Source: Flavobacterium sp. N2038 (GTDB taxonomy: Bacteria > Bacteroidota > Bacteroidia > Flavobacteriales > Flavobacteriaceae). From it: DNA of 64,000 nt. This document shows, one piece after another, positions 17,620-30,626 of this stretch. Position numbers and translations under genes: made by a program. Each line of letters starts with the position of its first letter. The stretch's first letter is position 1. A model generated the notes under the pieces. It was not told the origin of the DNA. It was given only the letters and a program-made list of their open reading frames with translations, and did not search any database. The stretch is taken from positions 1,612,001 through 1,676,000 of the forward strand of contig NZ_CP110001.1 in NCBI RefSeq assembly GCF_025947185.1, written 5' to 3'.

Positions 17620-18177
17620 TTATTTTTTCTTTTTAGGAGCAATGAACATAATCATTCTCTTTCCTTCCAAAACAGGCATAGCTTCAACTTTCCCGTGTTC
17701 TTCTAAATCTGTAGCCAAACGCAATAATAAAATCTGCCCTTGATCTTTATAGATGATAGAACGACCTTTAAAGAATACGAAAGCTTTTAATTTTGCACCT
17801 TCTTTAAGGAACTTTTCAGCATTCTTTCTTTTAAATTCATAATCGTGCTCATCTGTTTGAGGACCAAAACGAATTTCTTTTACTACAACCTGAGTTGATT
17901 TGGCTTTTAGAGCTTTGTCACGTTTCTTTTGTTCGTAAACAAATTTCTTGTAATCCATGATTTTACAAACCGGCGGTTCAGCATTTGGAGAAATTTCAAC
18001 CAAATCCAATTCGAACTGATCTGCTAATCGTAAAGCTTCTGCCAGCTTAAAAACACCAGGTTCGATGTTTTCACCTACTAGTCTTACTTCTTGTACACCA
18101 CGAATATTGTTGTTTATTCTGTGTGCATCTTTTTTTTCTACTCGAGGTTGAAAACCTCTGTTGCTTCTTATTGCTAT
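17620..18177 (-). CDS. infC: Translation initiation factor IF-3, with AUA start
   Basis: IF-3 keeps the 30S subunit free and proofreads start codons. The first in-frame ATG or GTG-like start would be at 18009 and would delete the conserved N-terminal domain. Reading back in frame gives [20 protein letters not shown] from an ATA codon at 18177, 16 bases after the thrS stop; no ATG, GTG, TTG or ATT is in frame in that gap. A rare start codon is the known basis of IF-3 autoregulation in Escherichia coli (AUU). The 185-residue length then fits the family, with [18 protein letters not shown] in the expected place and a basic KKKK end. Confidence 0.9.
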   Translation of the reverse strand: MAIRSNRGFQPRVEKKDAHRINNNIRGVQEVRLVGENIEPGVFKLAEALRLADQFELDLVEISPNAEPPVCKIMDYKKFVYEQKKRDKALKAKSTQVVVKEIRFGPQTDEHDYEFKRKNAEKFLKEGAKLKAFVFFKGRSIIYKDQGQILLLRLATDLEEHGKVEAMPVLEGKRMIMFIAPKKKK

Positions 18178-18193
18178 GACTTTATAATTTAAG

Positions 18194-20140
18194 TTAAACT
18201 GTAAAAACTTTTAATGTCTTTTTTATTTCTTCGTTTACAATCGAAGCAAATTCTTCAATAGAAACTGTAATGTTACCTTTTCCTTCTTGTCCGTGGCGAC
18301 GAATAGAAATTGTGCCGTTTTTCTCTTCTTCCTCGCCTACAATCAGCATAAATGGGATTTTTTGCATTTCCGCATCTCTAATTTTCTTGCCAATTGTTTC
18401 GTTTCGATTGTCAATTAGGGCGCGAATTTCGTGATTTTCTAGCAAATCTAAAACTTTTTTAGCATAATTTTCGTATTTCTCGCTCAAAGACAAGATTATA
18501 GCCTGTTCAGGCATTAACCAAAGTGGGAAATTTCCTGCTGTGTGTTCTAATAAAATTGCTATAAAACGTTCCATAGATCCAAAAGGAGCTCTGTGAATCA
18601 TAACTGGGCGATGTAATTCATTATCAGCGCCTTTGTATGTTAAATCGAAACGTTCTGGTAAGTTGTAATCTACCTGAATTGTTCCTAATTGCCATTGTCT
18701 TCCAAGAGCATCTTTAACCATGAAATCTAGTTTCGGACCATAAAATGCAGCTTCGCCATATTCAACAACAGTATTTAAACCTTTGTCTGCAGCGGCATTG
18801 ATAATGGCATTCTCAGCTTTTTCCCAGTTTTCATCCGTACCGATGTATTTTTCTCTATTTTCCTGATCTCTTAATGAAATTTGAGCTGTAAAGTTTTCAA
18901 AACCTAACGAACCAAATACATATAAGACAAGATCAATTACTTTTTTGAACTCTTCGTCTAATTGTTCTGGAGTACAGAAAATGTGAGCATCATCCTGAGT
19001 AAATCCTCTAACACGAGTTAAACCATGTAATTCTCCGGATTGCTCGTATCTGTATACTGTACCAAATTCTGCATAACGCTTAGGTAAATCTTTATAGGAC
19101 CAAGGTCTTACATTGTAGATTTCACAGTGGTGAGGACAGTTCATAGGTTTCAATAAAAACTCTTCGCCTTCTGCTGGCGTATGAATTGGCTGAAAACTAT
19201 CTGCTCCATATTTTGCATAGTGTCCAGAAGTCACGTATAGTTCTTTCTGGCCGATATGTGGACTAACAACTTGCTCATATCCTGCTTTCTTTTGAGCTTT
19301 CTTTAAAAATTGCTCTAGACGCTCTCTAAGTGCAGCGCCTTTTGGTAGCCATAAAGGTAAACCTTGACCAACCTTTTGTGAGAAAGCAAACAATTCAAGT
19401 TCTTTTCCTAATTTGCGGTGGTCACGGCGTTTTGCTTCTTCAAGAAGTTCAAGATATTCAGTTAGATCTTTTTGTTTAGGGAAAGAAGTTCCATATACAC
19501 GAGTCAACTGTTTGTTTTTTTCGTCACCTCTCCAGTAAGCACCTGCAACGCTCATTACTTTCATGGCTTTGATGATTCCAGTATTTGGAATATGTCCACC
19601 ACGACATAAATCAGTAAAAGTAGCGTGATCGCAAAATGTAATTGTTCCATCTTCAAGATTCGAAATCAATTCAGTTTTGTAAACATTGTCCTTGTACATT
19701 TCTAATGCATCAGCTTTGCTAACCGGACGCATTTTGAATTCGTGTTTGCCTCTTGAAATCTCAAGAACACGATCTTCGATCTTTTTGAAATCTGCTTCAG
19801 AAATTTTCTGATCTTCAAAATCTACATCATAATAAAAGCCATTGGCAATTGCAGGTCCAAGAGTTAGTTTGATCCCTGGGTACAATTCCTCAAGAGCTTG
19901 CGCCATTACGTGCGAAGTTGAATGCCAGAAAGCTTTTTTTCCTTCCGCATCATTCCAAGTGTATAATATAAGATTACCATCGGTCGTTAATGGAGTTTCG
20001 GTTTCAATAGTTGTACCATTAAAAGATGCTGAAATCACATTTCTAGCAAAACCTTCGCTAATGTTTTTAGCGACCTCCATTGGAGTTACGCCTGAAGCGA
20101 ACTCTCTAATTGACCCGTCGGGTAAAGTAATCTTGATCAT
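18194..20140 (-). CDS. thrS: Threonyl-tRNA synthetase
   Basis: A 648-residue class II synthetase that charges tRNA-Thr. An N-terminal TGS domain ([20 protein letters not shown]) is followed by the editing domain with the zinc/catalytic HxxxH ([11 protein letters not shown]), then the catalytic core (motif 2 [30 protein letters not shown]) and the anticodon-binding domain. It heads the thrS-infC-rpmI-rplT operon and has a strong promoter match at 20161-20191. Confidence 0.98.
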   Translation of the reverse strand: MIKITLPDGSIREFASGVTPMEVAKNISEGFARNVISASFNGTTIETETPLTTDGNLILYTWNDAEGKKAFWHSTSHVMAQALEELYPGIKLTLGPAIANGFYYDVDFEDQKISEADFKKIEDRVLEISRGKHEFKMRPVSKADALEMYKDNVYKTELISNLEDGTITFCDHATFTDLCRGGHIPNTGIIKAMKVMSVAGAYWRGDEKNKQLTRVYGTSFPKQKDLTEYLELLEEAKRRDHRKLGKELELFAFSQKVGQGLPLWLPKGAALRERLEQFLKKAQKKAGYEQVVSPHIGQKELYVTSGHYAKYGADSFQPIHTPAEGEEFLLKPMNCPHHCEIYNVRPWSYKDLPKRYAEFGTVYRYEQSGELHGLTRVRGFTQDDAHIFCTPEQLDEEFKKVIDLVLYVFGSLGFENFTAQISLRDQENREKYIGTDENWEKAENAIINAAADKGLNTVVEYGEAAFYGPKLDFMVKDALGRQWQLGTIQVDYNLPERFDLTYKGADNELHRPVMIHRAPFGSMERFIAILLEHTAGNFPLWLMPEQAIILSLSEKYENYAKKVLDLLENHEIRALIDNRNETIGKKIRDAEMQKIPFMLIVGEEEEKNGTISIRRHGQEGKGNITVSIEEFASIVNEEIKKTLKVFTV

Positions 20141-20160
20141 TGTTTATAATTTTGTGAATG

Positions 20161-20191
20161 CAAATATAAGTGATTAGAAAAACACATACAA
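20161..20191 (-). promoter_or_regulatory. Promoter of thrS operon
   Basis: On the minus strand: TTG (20191-20189), 20-base spacer, TATATTTG (20168-20161), then 20 bases to the thrS ATG. This fits the Bacteroidota -33/-7 consensus well. Confidence 0.75.
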
Positions 20192-20270
20192 TATATATGT
20201 ATAAGTTTACTCTTTATTATATAGGTAAGGTTTTTTGTTCTGCTATATATTAAGAGTAAATCTCATTCAC

Positions 20271-20301
20271 AACCCGACAGTTTTTAGAAACCTGTCGGGT
20301 T
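20271..20301. repeat. Hairpin repeat, copy 1
   Basis: AACCCGACAG, 11-base loop TTTTTAGAAAC, CTGTCGGGTT and then a T-rich tail. It resembles a terminator, and an almost identical copy follows 125 bases later. Confidence 0.75.
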
Positions 20302-20395
20302 TGTTTTTTATACAGATGTATTAAGTAGGAAGTTCTTTTTGTGTCATAGCATGGTTTTTTGTTGTATATAATGTATGAGATAGAATAACATTTGC

Positions 20396-20426
20396 AACCC
20401 GACAGTTTTTAGAAACCTGTCGGGTT
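20396..20426. repeat. Hairpin repeat, copy 2
   Basis: The same 10-bp stem and the same 11-base loop as copy 1, again preceded by CA and followed by TGTT. Identity of the loop as well as the stem argues for duplication rather than convergence. Confidence 0.75.
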
Positions 20427-20881
20427 TGTTATTGTAGATATATAAGTATAAAGTTCTACTATTATATATGTGGGTAGAAGTCTGTCGGATTGAGCGGAAT
20501 CAAATAGTTTGAAATTTGGAATTTCAAAATTTGGAATTTAATAAGGAGTTTAATGCTGCTATCGGCGACAATCTTTTATTTAGAACCCCAAAATAAAAGG
20601 ATTTCTATGACTATCGGGGCTGTTTGGATTGTTTTGAGAATAGATTAGAGGATTAGCTGGTATAAGAGAGAGATAAAAAGATAGAAAAAAGCGAGGATAA
20701 GGATTAAAAAACATGAAAACTCATCAAAAAGTAAAGACTGAAACAGGCAAAAATTACCAAAACCACAGCTAAAACAAGAAAAACCTTACACATAATAGAA
20801 AAAGTATGATTTGTAAAGTATGTGTTATCAGAGCATTAAGAAAAAGGATAAAAAAAGGACAAAAAAAGTGGTTAAAAAGTA

Positions 20882-20911
20882 TTGTAAATGCGGATAAAGG
20901 TTCTACTTTTG
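20882..20911 (+). promoter_or_regulatory. rRNA promoter P1
   Basis: TTG, 19-base spacer, TACTTTTG, followed by CACCCGC. Confidence 0.75.
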
Positions 20912-21002
20912 CACCCGCAACAACGACAAACGTTCCCTGAAATACTGACAAGCTACTAAAACAAACGGAAAGAAATTTTCGAAAAAAAAGATTAGAAAAA
21001 GC

Positions 21003-21033
21003 TTGTGAGATTTAAAAACGGATGTTACATTTG
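21003..21033 (+). promoter_or_regulatory. rRNA promoter P2
   Basis: TTG, 20-base spacer, TACATTTG, followed by CACCCCGC. It lies 122 bases after P1. Confidence 0.75.
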
Positions 21034-21126
21034 CACCCCGCAAAACACGGAAAGTTCATTGACAGATTGGTAAATTGGGAAGTATGAAATGAAAAGAAAT
21101 TTTCAAAAAAAAACTTCAAAAAACAT

Positions 21127-21157
21127 TTGCCAGTTAGAAATAAGTTTTCTACTTTTG
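21127..21157 (+). promoter_or_regulatory. rRNA promoter P3
   Basis: TTG, 20-base spacer, TACTTTTG, followed by CACCCGC. It lies 124 bases after P2 and about 165 bases before the 16S 5' end. Confidence 0.78.
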
Positions 21158-21322
21158 CACCCGCTTTGAGAGACAAGCGAAACAAAAAGAAATACACGTT
21201 CGTAGACATATTGAATTGACAGCCGTTCCGATGAAAATCGGAACAAAAGAATAAGAGTAATAGAATTGAGAGATTCGAAAAGAACCACTAGATAATACAT
21301 CGCAATATAATATAAAAAATAT

Positions 21323-22837
<1,515 letters not shown>

Positions 22838-22961
22838 TAGAGCCTCGAATGTTAGTGCTTGCACACGTTGAGGAAAAAAGATGTGAATCGAATGGATCTG
22901 AATATTAAAATTCAATTACTCTTGCTGTTAATTTAAAAATAATGAAAATTAAGTAAAACAG

Positions 22962-23035
22962 AGTCTCGTAGCTCAGCTGGTTAGAGTACTACACTGATAA
23001 TGTAGGGGTCGGCAGTTCGAGTCTGCCCGGGACTA
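22962..23035 (+). tRNA. tRNA-Ile (GAT)
   Basis: Seven-bp acceptor stem AGTCTCG/CGGGACT (one G-U), D arm GCTC, anticodon loop CTGATAA giving GAT, and a TTCGAGT T loop. The CCA end is not encoded. Position between 16S and 23S is standard. Confidence 0.95.
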
Positions 23036-23075
23036 CTATTTAACTTAAAACAAAGGAAATTTTAGAGGTTGAGAC

Positions 23076-23120
23076 CTTATGAGCAATAATTCATAACTCA
23101 TAACTAATAACTCATCACTA
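23076..23120. repeat. ACTCATAACTAATAACTCAT word repeat in the spacer
   Basis: Short iterated words (ATTCATAACTCATAACTAAT) between tRNA-Ile and tRNA-Ala, of the same style as the other word repeats but with no strong hairpin. Confidence 0.4.
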
Positions 23121-23127
23121 AGAAAAT

Positions 23128-23201
23128 GGGGGATTAGCTCAGCTGGCTAGAGCGCCTGCCTTGCACGCAGGAGGTCAACGGTTCGACTCCGTTATTCTCC
23201 A
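23128..23201 (+). tRNA. tRNA-Ala (TGC)
   Basis: Acceptor GGGGGAT/ATTCTCC, D arm GCTC, anticodon loop CTTGCAC giving TGC, and T loop TTCGACT. CCA is not encoded. It lies in the 16S-23S spacer. Confidence 0.95.
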
Positions 23202-23207
23202 CGATTT

Positions 23208-23282
23208 TAGTCATAAAGATTAAAGTCATAAAGTCCAAAGTGATTCACTTGACGACTTTTGACTTTTGACCTTCGACTAAAT
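23208..23282. repeat. AAGTC-word inverted repeat in the 16S-23S spacer
   Basis: AGTCATAAAG/TTAAAGTC words pair with GACTTTTGACTTTTGACC words downstream. It is the same family as the copies at 17215, 26384 and 55773. Confidence 0.7.
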
Positions 23283-23402
23283 AAAGTTCATTGACATATT
23301 GAGATAAGAAAATAATAAAAAGTAGAAAGCGTTTTTTGTTATTAGTAGTAATACAAATAATAAAAGACAAAAAAAAACGGTCATAATTAAATTTATGATT
23401 GG

Positions 23403-26285
<2,883 letters not shown>

Positions 26286-26293
26286 ACCCTTTT

Positions 26294-26315
26294 CCCGAGA
26301 GCGAAAGCTCTCGGG
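26294..26315 (+). other. Hairpin directly after 23S
   Basis: CCCGAGAGC, GAAA tetraloop, GCTCTCGGG: a very stable GNRA-type hairpin 8 bases past the 23S end, with no T run. It is probably a structural or processing element rather than a terminator. Confidence 0.6.
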
Positions 26316-26383
26316 AGGAAACTTTCTAAATACTTTTATGTTTCTTTATCTCAGTATGTTAAAATATTAGCTCGACGCGAGCA

Positions 26384-26458
26384 GTCTTTAAGTCGAAAGA
26401 TTAAAGTCATAAAGTCGAAAGACTTTTAAACTTTAAGACTTGTGACTTTAGACTAACA
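26384..26458. repeat. AAGTC-word inverted repeat between 23S and 5S
   Basis: TTTAAGTCGAAAGATTAAAGTC words and the complementary GACTTTTAAACTTTAAGACT words fold together. It is the fourth gene-spacer copy of this family inside translation-related operons. Confidence 0.7.
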
Positions 26459-26463
26459 ACCTT

Positions 26464-26571
26464 AAGGTGGTTATTGCGGCGGGGCTCACCTCTTCCCATC
26501 CCGAACAGAGTAGTTAAGCCCGCCTGCGCAGATGGTACTGCAGTTATGTGGGAGAGTATGTCGTCGCCTTT
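26464..26571 (+). rRNA. rrf: 5S ribosomal RNA
   Basis: About 108 bases. Terminal helix AAGGTG/CGCCTT, core CCCATCCCGAACAGAGTAGT typical of 5S, and 3' part ATGGTACTGCAGTTATGTGG. Ends are estimated from the closing helix. Confidence 0.92.
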
Positions 26572-26576
26572 CTTTT

Positions 26577-26608
26577 AAAAACCCTTTATCAATTGATAGA
26601 GGGTTTTT
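26577..26608 (+). terminator. Terminator after 5S rRNA
   Basis: AAAAACCCTTTATC pairs with GATAGAGGGTTTTT around AATT, with a T run. It is directly downstream of 5S. Confidence 0.85.
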
Positions 26609-26627
26609 TGTTTTACAACATTTTTTA

Positions 26628-26680
26628 ATGGTACTGCAATTATGTGGGAGCCCCGATAGCTATCGGGGGTCGTCGCCTTT
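26628..26680 (+). pseudogene. Fossil of a second 5S rRNA 3' end, split by a palindrome
   Basis: ATGGTACTGCAATTATGTGGGAG repeats the 5S 3' region (26532-26554) with one change. Then, in place of AGTATG, comes the palindrome CCCCGATAGCTATCGGGG, and the copy resumes with GTCGTCGCCTTT. The 5S 5' half is absent. This is a remnant of a duplicated 5S into which a dispersed palindrome has been placed. Confidence 0.85.
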
Positions 26681-26719
26681 GCTTCGCCAGTTCGGCCAAA
26701 AGGCCTCGAGTCTTTTAAG

Positions 26720-26747
26720 AATCCTCATCATTTATTTGATGAGGATT
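26720..26747 (+). terminator. Second terminator after the rRNA operon
   Basis: AATCCTCATCA/TGATGAGGATT, loop TTTATT and T run. It probably is the terminator of the lost second 5S copy. Confidence 0.85.
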
Positions 26748-27019
26748 TTTTTGTTTTTGGTGGTTTTTAAAACTGTTCTGAAAACCGGATCACTGTTGTG
26801 TTAGTGATGTAGGTGAGAGCTCTTGATTAACAAATAAGATAAGACTTTTCATCTGTAGTTTTCACAAGCGCACAGTACACTGTAAAAGGAAATGTCATAT
26901 GCTAAATTGCATGAATGGAATTTTGTTAAATTAAAGTCAATATTTAGGTTTTAAATTGGTCATAACTAGACTTTTTGGATGTGAATCCCTATTTTTGTTT
27001 TAAATATTATAATTTAAGT
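26748..27019. other. Intergenic region before pafA
   Basis: No gene seen. It includes TATTTTTG at 26990-26997, a match to the -7 consensus 22 bases before the pafA ATG, without a well-spaced -33 TTG. Confidence 0.45.
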
Positions 27020-28660
27020 ATGAAAAAAACTATTGTATTGTTGACATTGTTTGTGATAGCAAATTTAAATGCTCAGCAGCGCCCTAAGTTGGTTGTAGGT
27101 ATTGTTGTAGATCAGATGAAGATGGAATATTTATATCGTTTTTCTGATGATTTTACTCAAAATGGATTCAAGAGATTAATGAATGAAGGATTCACTTTTC
27201 AGAATATGCATTATAATTATATGCCTACTTATACAGCTCCTGGTCATGCTTCTATTTATACAGGAACAACACCAGCAACTCATGGTATTGTTGGGAACGA
27301 GTGGTTTAGCAGAACTTTAGGAAAAGAAATGTATTGTACTGATGATGCAGGAGTAAAAACAGTTGGTGACGGAACAGCAGAAGAAGGCGCTATGTCTCCA
27401 AAAAACCTGCAAAGTACGACTATTACTGATGAAGTTAGAATGGCAACCAATTTTGCCGGAAAAGTAATAGGGATGAGTCTTAAAGATCGTGGGGCAATTT
27501 TACCTGCCGGACATTTTGCAAATTGGGCTTTTTGGTACAGTAAAACGGGGTCTTTTATTTCCAGTACTTTTTACGGAGAAAAGTTACCTGATTGGGTGAC
27601 ACAATTTAATAATGAAAAACATTATTTGCCTTATCTGAATAAAGGATGGGATTTATATAAACCAGCATCGACTTATAATGAAAGTTTACCTGATAATAAT
27701 CCGTACGAAGGTAAATTGTATGGAAGCGCTGCACCAGTTTTTCCATATGATTTAAAATCTATGTATGAGAAGAATGATGCAGGAGTGATTAGAGCAACAC
27801 CTTTTGGTAATGATCTTTTGGCAGAATTTGCAAAAAGAGCAATTGAAAAAGAAGATCTTGGTAAAGATGATATTACGGATTTTTTAACAGTAAGTTTTTC
27901 GTCAACAGATTATGTTGGACATTTACTTGGACCTCGTTCGATGGAGCTTCAGGATACTTATTTAAGATTGGATCAAACTATTGCTGATTTTTTAGCTTAT
28001 TTGGATAAAACTGTGGGTAAAGGAAATTATCTTTTGTTTTTAACTGCGGATCATGCCGGAGCGGAAAATGTAATTTATTTGAAAGATCGTAAATATAATG
28101 TTGATAATTATCCATCAAAAGATGTACGCAAAAGTCTTCAGGATTTTTCCATAAAAACTTTTGGAGTGGATTTACTACTGAATTATTCTAATTTTAATAT
28201 TTTCTTCAATAAACAAATCATTAAAGATAAAGGATTAGAATTAACAAAAGTAAAGCAGGCTTTCAAAGAATTTTTAATTTCACAGCCTCAGGTTAAAAAG
28301 GTTTATACGGAAGAAGAGATTTTAGCTAACGGAGGAAATGATTATTACTTAAATTTTGTTGCAAAAGGTTATGATGTGACTCAGGATGGTGATATGGTTG
28401 TAATTGATAAGCCTGGAAATATTGAATATTCAACAACCGGGACATCTCACGGAACTCCTTATAGTTATGATACTCACGTACCGGCTATCTTTTTTGGATG
28501 GCATATTAAAAAAGGGGAATCATACGATAAAAAAGCTATTACGGAAATTGCACCAACAGTAGCGCAAAAAATTAAAGTTACTTTCCCAAATGGAACTGAA
28601 GCAAAAGTAATGCAGGAAGTTTTAGATGAGAAAAAAGAAGGTTCGAATGTGAAAAAATAA
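27020..28660 (+). CDS. pafA: PafA-type alkaline phosphatase (periplasmic/outer)
   Basis: I place the start at 27020 (MKKTIVLLTLFVIANLNAQ, a signal peptide); the longer frame from 26975 would start upstream of the -7 box. The 546-residue protein carries the residues known from the Elizabethkingia PafA family: Asp in VGIVVDQM, nucleophile Thr in YTAPGHAS, Lys and Arg in SLKDRGAI, Asp/His in SSTDYVGHLLG, Asp-His in LTADHAG and the late His in GTSHGTPY. This monoesterase hydrolyses phosphate esters and in its family is not repressed by phosphate. It is followed by two terminators shared with the convergent ald gene. Confidence 0.88.
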   Translation: MKKTIVLLTLFVIANLNAQQRPKLVVGIVVDQMKMEYLYRFSDDFTQNGFKRLMNEGFTFQNMHYNYMPTYTAPGHASIYTGTTPATHGIVGNEWFSRTLGKEMYCTDDAGVKTVGDGTAEEGAMSPKNLQSTTITDEVRMATNFAGKVIGMSLKDRGAILPAGHFANWAFWYSKTGSFISSTFYGEKLPDWVTQFNNEKHYLPYLNKGWDLYKPASTYNESLPDNNPYEGKLYGSAAPVFPYDLKSMYEKNDAGVIRATPFGNDLLAEFAKRAIEKEDLGKDDITDFLTVSFSSTDYVGHLLGPRSMELQDTYLRLDQTIADFLAYLDKTVGKGNYLLFLTADHAGAENVIYLKDRKYNVDNYPSKDVRKSLQDFSIKTFGVDLLLNYSNFNIFFNKQIIKDKGLELTKVKQAFKEFLISQPQVKKVYTEEEILANGGNDYYLNFVAKGYDVTQDGDMVVIDKPGNIEYSTTGTSHGTPYSYDTHVPAIFFGWHIKKGESYDKKAITEIAPTVAQKIKVTFPNGTEAKVMQEVLDEKKEGSNVKK

Positions 28661-28682
28661 ATTCACGGATATTATAAAAAAC

Positions 28683-28706
28683 AAAGCCAGTCAATTGACT
28701 GGCTTT
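28683..28706. terminator. Bidirectional terminator, pafA side
   Basis: A perfect 24-base palindrome (AAAGCCAGTCAA and complement) followed by T on the plus strand, 22 bases after pafA. Confidence 0.8.
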
Positions 28707-28720
28707 ATTTTTTCTACTAA

Positions 28721-28750
28721 AAAAGGCTTTTCAATTAAGAAAAGCCTTTT
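28721..28750. terminator. Bidirectional terminator, ald side
   Basis: Eleven-bp stem AAAAGGCTTTT/AAAAGCCTTTT with an 8-base loop, flanked by A and T runs; it serves the convergent ald gene. Confidence 0.75.
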
Positions 28751-28787
28751 AAGTAGTGTTTAGTAAGCACTTATTTTAATGTCAGCA

Positions 28788-29906
28788 CTATGCGTTTGCT
28801 AACACTAATTCTTCGTTATAAGGAAGATTCCAAGCTTCAGCAACTCCTTTGTAAAGGATTTTTCCATTAGCTACGTTTAATCCTTTTTTCAATTCTTCGT
28901 TTTCGTTACAAGCTTTTTCCCATCCTTTATTTGCTAATTGTAATGCGTATGGCAAAGTAGCGTTAGTTAAAGCTAAAGTTGATGTATAAGGTACCGCTCC
29001 AGGCATGTTAGCTACACAGTAGTGAACAATATCATCAATAATGAATGTTGGGTTTTCGTGAGTTGTCGGAGTACAAGTTTCAATACATCCACCTTGATCT
29101 ACAGCTACGTCAACAACAACAGCTCCCGGACGCATTAATTTAAGCATATCACGTGTGATTAAGTGTGGAGCTTTTGCACCAGGAATCAATACAGCACCAA
29201 CTACTAAATCTGCATCTTTAATTGCTCTTGTGATGTTATAGTGATTAGACATTTCTGTGTTTACATTTGCAGGCATGATATCATCTAATTGACGTAAGCG
29301 AGGTAAACTTAAATCCATGATAGTAACCTGAGCTCCTAAACCAGCAGCCATTTTTGCAGCTTGAGTTCCTACAATTCCACCACCTAAAACCAATACTTTT
29401 GCAGGAGGAACACCTGGAACACCACCTAAAAGAATTCCTCTTCCTTTTAATGGTTTTTCAAGATATTTTGCTCCTTGTTGAATAGCCATACGACCAGCAA
29501 CTTCAGACATTGGAACTAAAAGAGGTAAACTACGATCTGTTTTTTCAACTGTTTCATACGCTAAACACACTGCACCTTTTTCAAGCATAGCATGTGTTAA
29601 TTCTTCTGATGAAGCAAAGTGGAAATAAGTAAAAAGTAATTGATCTTTTTTGATCAAAGGATATTCAGAAGCAATTGGTTCTTTTACTTTGATGATCATT
29701 TCTGCGATTGCATAAACTTCTTCAATTGTTGCAAGAACTACTGCGCCAGCAGTTGTGTATTCATCATCACTAAATCCACTTCCTAAACCAGCAGTAGATT
29801 GTACATAAACAACATGTCCGTGTTTTTTCATTTCAGAAACTCCGGCTGGAGTTAATGCTACACGATTCTCATTGTTTTTAATTTCTTTTGGAACACCTAT
29901 TATCAT
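28788..29906 (-). CDS. ald: Alanine dehydrogenase
   Basis: A 372-residue NAD-dependent enzyme that interconverts alanine and pyruvate plus ammonia. It starts MIIGVPKEIKNNENRVALTP, the family signature, and carries the nucleotide-binding GGGIVGTQAAKMAAGLGAQV with Asp in VTIMD. Length is typical (about 370). The Lrp/AsnC-family regulator is transcribed divergently 203 bases away, as is common for ald, which suggests alanine-responsive control. Confidence 0.96.
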   Translation of the reverse strand: MIIGVPKEIKNNENRVALTPAGVSEMKKHGHVVYVQSTAGLGSGFSDDEYTTAGAVVLATIEEVYAIAEMIIKVKEPIASEYPLIKKDQLLFTYFHFASSEELTHAMLEKGAVCLAYETVEKTDRSLPLLVPMSEVAGRMAIQQGAKYLEKPLKGRGILLGGVPGVPPAKVLVLGGGIVGTQAAKMAAGLGAQVTIMDLSLPRLRQLDDIMPANVNTEMSNHYNITRAIKDADLVVGAVLIPGAKAPHLITRDMLKLMRPGAVVVDVAVDQGGCIETCTPTTHENPTFIIDDIVHYCVANMPGAVPYTSTLALTNATLPYALQLANKGWEKACNENEELKKGLNVANGKILYKGVAEAWNLPYNEELVLANA

Positions 29907-29946
29907 TTTGTTATATTTTTTGTTTTTTTTTTTGAATTTGCTTTTA

Positions 29947-29954
29947 CAAAGCTA
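29947..29954 (-). promoter_or_regulatory. Putative -7 element of ald
   Basis: On the minus strand TAGCTTTG, matching TAnnTTTG, 41 bases before the ald ATG. The -33 position lacks a TTG. Confidence 0.4.
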
Positions 29955-30109
29955 CAGATAGAGAATATATTATTGATATTTGCTATATAAATAAGAAAAT
30001 ATTATTTTATTTTATATTTTTACAGAAATTTATTCTCTTTAAGGAGTTTTTTGCTTCTTAAAAAAGAAAAAACAACTGATTTTTATTTGCAAATGAAAAC
30101 GTTTTCGTT

Positions 30110-30568
30110 ATGGCTTTAGATGAAATAGACAAAAAAATCTTACGACTTTTACAGGAGAATGCACATTATACGTTAAAAGACATTGCAAATAAAATTAATT
30201 TGTCTCTTACACCTGTTCATGATCGTGTTAAACGTCTTGAAAAAGAGGGTATTATAGAGAAATATGTTTCGATTTTAAACAAGAAAAAACTCGGTAATAA
30301 TCTCACGGTTTATTGTCAGGTTACGTTGACAAAACAAACATATGATACCTCCGAAGGGTTTAATCAATCCATTTTAAATTTACCCGAAGTTGTAGAATGC
30401 AATTATGTTTCGGGTAATTTTGATTATATGCTTAAAGTTATTATTCCCGATATGGAAAGTTATCATCATTTTCATCAGAAGAAGCTATCTATTTTGCCTG
30501 AGGTATCTTTGATTAATACTGTTTTTGTGATTTCAGAAGTAAAGAGCACAACTGTTCTTCCTATTTAA
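30110..30568 (+). CDS. Lrp/AsnC-family transcriptional regulator
   Basis: A 152-residue protein with the standard N-terminal HTH (DEIDKKILRLLQENAHYTLKDIANKINLSLTPVHDRVKRLE) and a C-terminal RAM ligand-binding domain (roughly 65-150). It is divergent to ald and probably controls it in response to alanine or another amino acid. The GCAAATGAAAACGTTTTCGTT stretch just upstream contains AAAACGTTTT, a symmetric site that could be an operator. Confidence 0.92.
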   Translation: MALDEIDKKILRLLQENAHYTLKDIANKINLSLTPVHDRVKRLEKEGIIEKYVSILNKKKLGNNLTVYCQVTLTKQTYDTSEGFNQSILNLPEVVECNYVSGNFDYMLKVIIPDMESYHHFHQKKLSILPEVSLINTVFVISEVKSTTVLPI

Positions 30569-30572
30569 TAAA

Positions 30573-30600
30573 AAAACCATCAAGAGAACTTGATGGTTTT
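30573..30600. terminator. Bidirectional terminator between the Lrp gene and GAPDH
   Basis: Twelve-bp perfect stem AAAACCATCAAG/CTTGATGGTTTT with loop AGAA, between two convergent genes. Confidence 0.85.
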
Positions 30601-30626
30601 TAGAAATAGTTGGTTTTGGTTTTATA

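Larger units (their letters stand above)
20141..21322. other. 1.2-kb leader and promoter region upstream of the rRNA operon
   Basis: No credible gene. It holds the thrS promoter, two nearly identical ACCCGACAG hairpins, a TTTGGAATTT-word stretch at about 20505-20540, three tandem rRNA promoters and the 5' arm of the 16S processing stem. Confidence 0.7.

Noticed and set aside
17620..18009. A 129-residue version of IF-3 from the first ATG
   Set aside because: It would lack the conserved N-terminal domain, which is encoded in frame upstream from an ATA.
26532..26804. A 90-residue frame starting inside 5S
   Set aside because: It spans 5S, its terminator and the fossil copy; composition is repetitive and not protein-like.
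26975..27019. Alkaline phosphatase start at 26975
   Set aside because: It would precede the TATTTTTG box and put 15 residues before the signal peptide that begins at 27020.
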